From a virus, in the IMG/VR virus record IMGVR_UViG_3300025759_000746, positions 1 to 22,900 of that record: a stretch of DNA of 22,900 nt. One strand, 5' to 3'. Made by a program: the position numbers and the translations under genes. The notes under the pieces are model-generated. The model was not told the origin of the DNA, made no database searches, and saw nothing but the letters and a program-made list of their open reading frames with translations. Of this stretch, positions 21,285 through 22,900 are shown in pieces; position 1 is the first letter of the stretch; the number at the start of each line of letters is the position of its first letter.

Positions 21285-22666
21285 TAATTCAATCTATATC
21301 GGCTCAATTCAACGTTGACGGTGTAACTCTGTATTGGTTCGTTTTCGCTTTTGAGGTAGTCTTTTTGTACGTCGGTAACGTATACTTGAACTATACCCGT
21401 CGTTGCGCTATCTACGTTCAATCCAAATTTGCTACTGCCTGAAAGATATACGCGTTCACTGTTTAGTAACGATTGAATTAACGGCGTTGTGATATTCATG
21501 TTACCCGTTTGAATGGATAACTGCAAGCTAGTTGTTGTGCGAACTCTCGTGCTTCTTTTACCGCCCTCCATGCTACGCTTAGAATACAAGGTGCTTGTTC
21601 CATTAGCATCAAAACTATTACCCCCGCTTGTACGGTATTCTTCTTTTCTCATGTCTTGACGTTCAACCGATTTACCCGCACACGGTATGTTATCTATACC
21701 TCCTTTACTGTTCCACCAATGCAACGTATAAGCCGATCCCGCAACCCAAAACTTGCCACAATCAGTGCGTACAAACTTATACGGTACGCTCGTTTCGTTA
21801 CCTGACAATGTAGTGCTACTTGCAAATTGTGCTATGTAGTGTGTGTAGCCTGTATTGTTCGACGGTTTTAAATTAGAAGTAATTCCTTGTGATTGTAGGT
21901 TAGCGGGGTGAATACCTACGTACAACAAACTTTGTGCGTCCGTGCCTCCCGTGCTAGGTGACCAACCGCCGTTTGTTGCATTGTTCTCTAAGTATCCCGT
22001 GTTTAATTGTGTGCTTTCGTTATAGTACGTTACGTGCAAATATGAACTACCCGTACTGCCTACGTCGTCACCATTCAAAAACGCCAACGCTCCATACGAC
22101 CTTATGCCTTCTTGATCGGCTACAATACAAATGTGTTGACCGTTATAATCTGCTATATCAGACAATAACAATTTGGTAGATGCATTAAGTTTATAGTCGT
22201 TCGCTTGTGAAGATGGCAACGGGTAACTATCGGTTGCGTTTGCAAATGAACCGTTAACTACAACGACTTCAGTATCTGTAGCGGGTAACAAAGTTTCTAC
22301 GGGCGGGTCGTTATCCGTCGTTGCGTACTCATACCCGAAACGCAAAGTGACTGTATTCAACGCTTCTGTATTTCTACCGTAGATTGTTGTTGTACTCAAC
22401 GTGCCGTCTAAGTCATACAACCCTAATTGATACGGGTTCATGTCTTGGTATACATACGATTGCACAATGTTTGACACATCGAATACCGCGCTACTGTTAT
22501 TATTAGGCAATTGCTTTAGCTTGATAACAGCCGTGCCATTGACAGTCACGCGACAAACGTACCTGTATTTAGGCTCGCCTGTATTGGTGCTGTCATTGAC
22601 TACGTAGATTAAAGAATCCAATGCGCCTTGAACGCCTGTTGTACTTTGGTTTACTGTATATGCCAT
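21284..22666 (-). CDS. Tail protein (distal-tail-like structural protein)
   Basis: A 460-residue protein made mostly of beta-strand-like, polar sequence. It begins AYTVNQSTTGVQGALDSLIY, continues with KYRYVCRVTVNGTAVIKLKQ and the FDVSNIVQSYVYQDMNPYQL segment, then has FVRTDCGKFWVAGSAYTLHW and a C-terminal stretch with LNSERVYLSG and VQVYVTDVQKDYLKSENEPI. Proteins of this style precede the hub gene in Bacteroidetes siphophages and are thought to form the tail tip (Dit-like). I infer this from neighbours and composition, not from a recognised domain. Its ATG directly follows the stop of the upstream gene (TAGATG). Confidence 0.55.
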   Translation of the reverse strand: MAYTVNQSTTGVQGALDSLIYVVNDSTNTGEPKYRYVCRVTVNGTAVIKLKQLPNNNSSAVFDVSNIVQSYVYQDMNPYQLGLYDLDGTLSTTTIYGRNTEALNTVTLRFGYEYATTDNDPPVETLLPATDTEVVVVNGSFANATDSYPLPSSQANDYKLNASTKLLLSDIADYNGQHICIVADQEGIRSYGALAFLNGDDVGSTGSSYLHVTYYNESTQLNTGYLENNATNGGWSPSTGGTDAQSLLYVGIHPANLQSQGITSNLKPSNNTGYTHYIAQFASSTTLSGNETSVPYKFVRTDCGKFWVAGSAYTLHWWNSKGGIDNIPCAGKSVERQDMRKEEYRTSGGNSFDANGTSTLYSKRSMEGGKRSTRVRTTTSLQLSIQTGNMNITTPLIQSLLNSERVYLSGSSKFGLNVDSATTGIVQVYVTDVQKDYLKSENEPIQSYTVNVELSRYRLN

Positions 22667-22900
22667 CTATAAAGTAATGTCTATTGTGTAGTTGCCGGTC
22701 AAGTTTTTAGATACAAAGTCATCTACATCTAAGCCTATTGCAACGCCTATTCTTTTTTTTGATTTCTTCCAACCGCTATCAAACGCTAGTGTGTAGTAAT
22801 TAGACGGTTTAATACCCGTTGTCCACACGCTATTACTTATCATTCTAACTAACTGTTTACGAGGTATAAACCGACCTGTTTTAGAATCGCGTACGCCCTC
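22667..22900 (-). CDS. Neck/tail-completion-like protein, partial (N-terminus off window)
   Basis: The frame is open from the window edge to TAG at 22667-22669, giving the last 77 residues. The segment RDSKTGRFIPRKQLVRMISN, then GIKPSNYYTLAFDSGWKKSK and RIGVAIGLDVDDFVSKNLTG has the style of small tail-completion proteins of Bacteroidetes phages, in which a basic helical part is followed by a 'DxxDF' end. A run of eight A lies in the KKSKKR part. The stop is directly followed by the ATG of the 460-aa tail gene. Only the C-terminus is seen, so the identification is tentative. Confidence 0.45.
   Translation of the reverse strand, partial: EGVRDSKTGRFIPRKQLVRMISNSVWTTGIKPSNYYTLAFDSGWKKSKKRIGVAIGLDVDDFVSKNLTGNYTIDITL

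Noticed and set aside
1-22900. tRNA genes, insertion sequences, attachment sites
   Set aside because: I looked for cloverleaf arms, inverted terminal repeats with transposase and integrase-linked direct repeats and saw none.

Overview
The window is a stretch of a tailed-phage (or prophage) genome, almost certainly infecting a member of the Bacteroidetes, probably a flavobacterium. Every gene I can support lies on the minus strand, genes are tightly packed (many ATGA, TAATG or TGATG start/stop overlaps), Shine-Dalgarno sequences are largely absent, and the one clear promoter (4471-4502) has the Bacteroidetes layout TTTG-N20-TAnnTTTG. The tape-measure, portal, tail-tube and XkdF-type protease genes point to a long-tailed siphovirus. 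No terminase, integrase, tRNA or CRISPR array is visible, and both ends cut through genes. No stretch of more than about 100 bases lacks a gene.

Read in the direction of transcription (right to left), 22900-15132 carries a partial neck/tail-completion-like gene, two large tail proteins (460 and 1027 aa), a 57-aa protein, the tape measure and an XkdF-like prohead protease. From 15117 to 12715 there is a cluster of ten very small, mostly acidic proteins; six of the gene junctions share a repeated leader (TAAACAACAGAGATATG and variants) in which the TAA is the stop codon of the preceding gene. Next come scaffold-like protein, major capsid protein and tail-tube protein, closed by a hairpin terminator (10489-10520). 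A second late block follows: a small structural gene, a portal with an extra C-terminal domain, a head-tail connector, a tail fibre, several micro-genes including membrane proteins, and an N-acetylmuramoyl-L-alanine amidase. It ends at a strong terminator (4521-4552).

Immediately after this terminator the promoter drives the presumed early/replication operon (4465 to 1): small unknown proteins, an SSB-like protein ending in DDDLPF, a small HTH protein, a replication initiator with an iteron-like G-tract array inside its gene, a loader-position protein, a NinG-type nuclease and a sigma-like factor. The order initiator - second replication protein - NinG - transcription factor parallels the lambda order O - P - nin region - Q.

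The points most worth following up are the repeated-leader cassette of small acidic genes, the A11 tract at the domain junction of the portal gene, the candidate origin inside the replication gene, and a 12-bp element shared by the scaffold/capsid and the portal block leaders.
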